A stretch of DNA of 64,000 nucleotides, taken from NCBI GenBank assembly GCA_013695355.1, contig JACDAQ010000014.1, positions 94,086 through 158,085 of the forward strand, in the 5' to 3' direction. Both the position numbers and the translations under genes were made by a program. The stretch is from Candidatus Protochlamydia sp. (lineage in GTDB: Bacteria > Chlamydiota > Chlamydiia > Chlamydiales > Parachlamydiaceae). Shown here piece after piece: positions 63,149 through 64,000 of the stretch (position 1 is the stretch's first letter; every line of letters begins with the position of its first letter). The notes under the pieces are model-generated. The model searched no databases. It was not told the DNA's origin and saw only the letters and a list, made by a program, of their open reading frames with translations.

Positions 63149-63904
63149 ATGAATAAAAATTGGCAGAAAAAAGCAGTCGTTTTTTTCCTTTTCATGAGCA
63201 TGCTGGCTCCTTTTAACCGTTCGTCTTTATTACATGCGCAATGTGATTACGAAGCTGTGCAGCGCCATCGTTTCGCTCTGGGACTAGCCGGAATAACCGC
63301 TGCCGGATTAGCGGTAGGAATTGTAGCTTTAGGCTGCAGTAATGATAGCTGTAGAAAGCATTGTTCCCATCATCATCATCATCACCGCGGATCGAGCAGC
63401 TATTGTTCAAGTTATTCAGATTATACTCATTACACGGATTATACAGACTATACAGACTATACAGACTATACAGACTATACGGACTATACGTACACTGACT
63501 ATACTGAGCATCATCATAACAATCATAACAATCATCATAATGATCATCATAACCATCATCACAATCATCATCATCAGCATGACCGAGTTTCCAGCCATTT
63601 TCCCACAAGCTACTACGATGATTTAGGGCCCAATTTATCACCTGAGGGGAGACAATTAGTCAAAAATATAAGCTTAAATGGAAATTTTACGCTCGATTGT
63701 TTAAACCATGCGCAAGGAAGCATCTCTCCTTTTATTCAATACCCTGATGGAACAACCAAGTTTCTTAACGCCTTGGACTTATCCGAGCCGGCAGCTTCAG
63801 TATCCTTCGGTCCTTTCGATGAATTGGGAACATATGTCTTTGGCATTCAAATCAATCAAGGCGAGCTTTTAACGGCAAAGCAAGTTTTTTTCTGTAAAAT
63901 TTGA
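63149..63904 (+). CDS. Secreted protein with YTD tandem repeats and His/Asn-rich region
   Basis: 251 residues. An N-terminal signal or anchor (AVVFFLFMSMLAPFNRSSLL) is followed by a second hydrophobic segment (GLAGITAAGLAVGIVALGCS). Then come HCSHHHHHHRGSSS, a run of about nine YTD units, and a His/Asn stretch (EHHHNNHNNHHNDHHNHHHN), leading into a beta-rich C-terminal domain of about 90 residues (SLNGNFTLDCLNHAQGSISP). The His runs could bind zinc or nickel; the YTD array suggests a surface spacer. Repeat length may vary between strains. Family not recognised. Confidence 0.6.
   Translation: MNKNWQKKAVVFFLFMSMLAPFNRSSLLHAQCDYEAVQRHRFALGLAGITAAGLAVGIVALGCSNDSCRKHCSHHHHHHRGSSSYCSSYSDYTHYTDYTDYTDYTDYTDYTDYTYTDYTEHHHNNHNNHHNDHHNHHHNHHHQHDRVSSHFPTSYYDDLGPNLSPEGRQLVKNISLNGNFTLDCLNHAQGSISPFIQYPDGTTKFLNALDLSEPAASVSFGPFDELGTYVFGIQINQGELLTAKQVFFCKI
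63421..63507 (+). repeat. 9-bp microsatellite-like coding repeat (Tyr-Thr-Asp)
   Basis: The unit TATACAGAC is repeated about seven to nine times with few changes (CGGATTATA, GGACTATACG), keeping the reading frame. One unit is shortened to TATACGTACAC, giving YTYTD. It is followed at once by a CAT/AAT-rich stretch. Copy number changes would alter the protein in whole residues without frameshift. Confidence 0.8.
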
Positions 63905-63970
63905 AATCTTTTTCTCTTATCTCGTTTTTTTATGTGCTTTTTGCCCTTATGATTGTTCGCATCAATTTTG

Positions 63971-64000
63971 CCATGCTCCCTCTTTGGGTGAGGAGCATGG
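63971..64000. terminator. Hairpin at the window edge
   Basis: CCATGCTCC and GGAGCATGG form a nine-bp stem with a 12-base loop, about 70 bp after the stop of the His-rich gene. The window ends before any T run can be seen, so terminator function is presumed. Confidence 0.4.

Noticed and set aside
63421..63507. CRISPR-like array
   Set aside because: The direct repeats are only 9 bp, contiguous and in coding phase, with no spacers. No cas-like gene is in the window.
63213..63641. Long antisense frames across the His/YTD repeat
   Set aside because: They arise from the repeat composition in other frames (DDDDCDD- and YSLYSLYS-type runs).

Overview
The window reads as a chromosomal segment of a Parachlamydiaceae-type chlamydia (an amoeba-associated relative of Chlamydia). 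Evidence: one polypeptide carries both glycyl-tRNA synthetase subunits; meso-diaminopimelate is made through DapL; three F-box-like proteins occur among ordinary housekeeping genes; there are several two-hydrophobic-lobe, Inc-like proteins; there is a TyrP-type amino acid carrier; and genes are densely packed at low GC. I do not assign a genus.

Layout. 1-3.4 kb: the tail of a membrane-anchored protein, a DUF368 (PopT-like) membrane protein, then truA with two tandem MarC genes. 3.4-5.8 kb: a family of small membrane-protein paralogues, two intact and two decayed, one of them interrupted by a 165-bp palindromic element. 5.5-11 kb: a small two-helix protein, thiL, dapL-dapA, dapB and a phospholipase D-like gene. 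11-14.4 kb: two divergent hydrophobic plus coiled-coil proteins, one with a three-fold 159-bp repeat. 14.6-26 kb: recD2, a YheT-type hydrolase, an F-box/helical-repeat protein, the proline genes proC and proB-proA, a secreted DUF1796 protein and acs. 26-31 kb: dinB, a secreted PTPMT1-like phosphatase, dnaG and a DCC protein. 31-38 kb: glyQS, rlmN, uvrC. 38-40 kb: a second F-box protein, an orphan membrane protein and tRNA-Val. 40-46 kb: a degenerate threonyl-tRNA synthetase-like gene at the usual thrS position, then infC (apparently with an ATT start), rpmI, rplT, pheS, an RluA-family synthase and a heptosyltransferase. 46-50 kb: Nudix and MazG nucleotide hydrolases, a third F-box protein and the SRP RNA. 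50-57 kb: an Inc-like protein, a methyltransferase, a CPBP protease overlapping a secreted serpin, a PP2C phosphatase, a cysteine desulfurase, an FtsB-like protein and a second Nudix gene. 57-64 kb: tRNA-Leu, a BlaI-type repressor with three matching operators, a cupin-like gene between operators, a cupin gene with an in-frame stop, a rhomboid protease, a PEBP protein, tyrP behind a structured leader with a terminator, and a secreted His-rich/YTD-repeat protein.

Themes. Cell-wall precursor supply (dapB-dapA-dapL, DUF368) sits beside amino acid supply (proBAC, tyrP). Candidate host-interaction proteins (F-box, Inc-like, secreted phosphatase, serpin, DUF1796) are scattered singly rather than grouped in an island. 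At least four families of short intergenic palindromes recur: one built on AGCAGGATCGC/GGCAAGATGGGC, one on AGAACCTGTTCAA, one on GAATTCACTTGGGTATA and one on AACCTGAGTTTTGGG. No CRISPR array, integrase or full insertion sequence was seen.

The strongest candidates for undescribed biology are the catalytically stripped ThrRS-like protein upstream of infC, the BlaI regulon without a BlaR1 sensor, the CPBP protease-serpin pair, and the palindromic element family that has inserted into a gene and left a half copy in the infC-rpmI leader.
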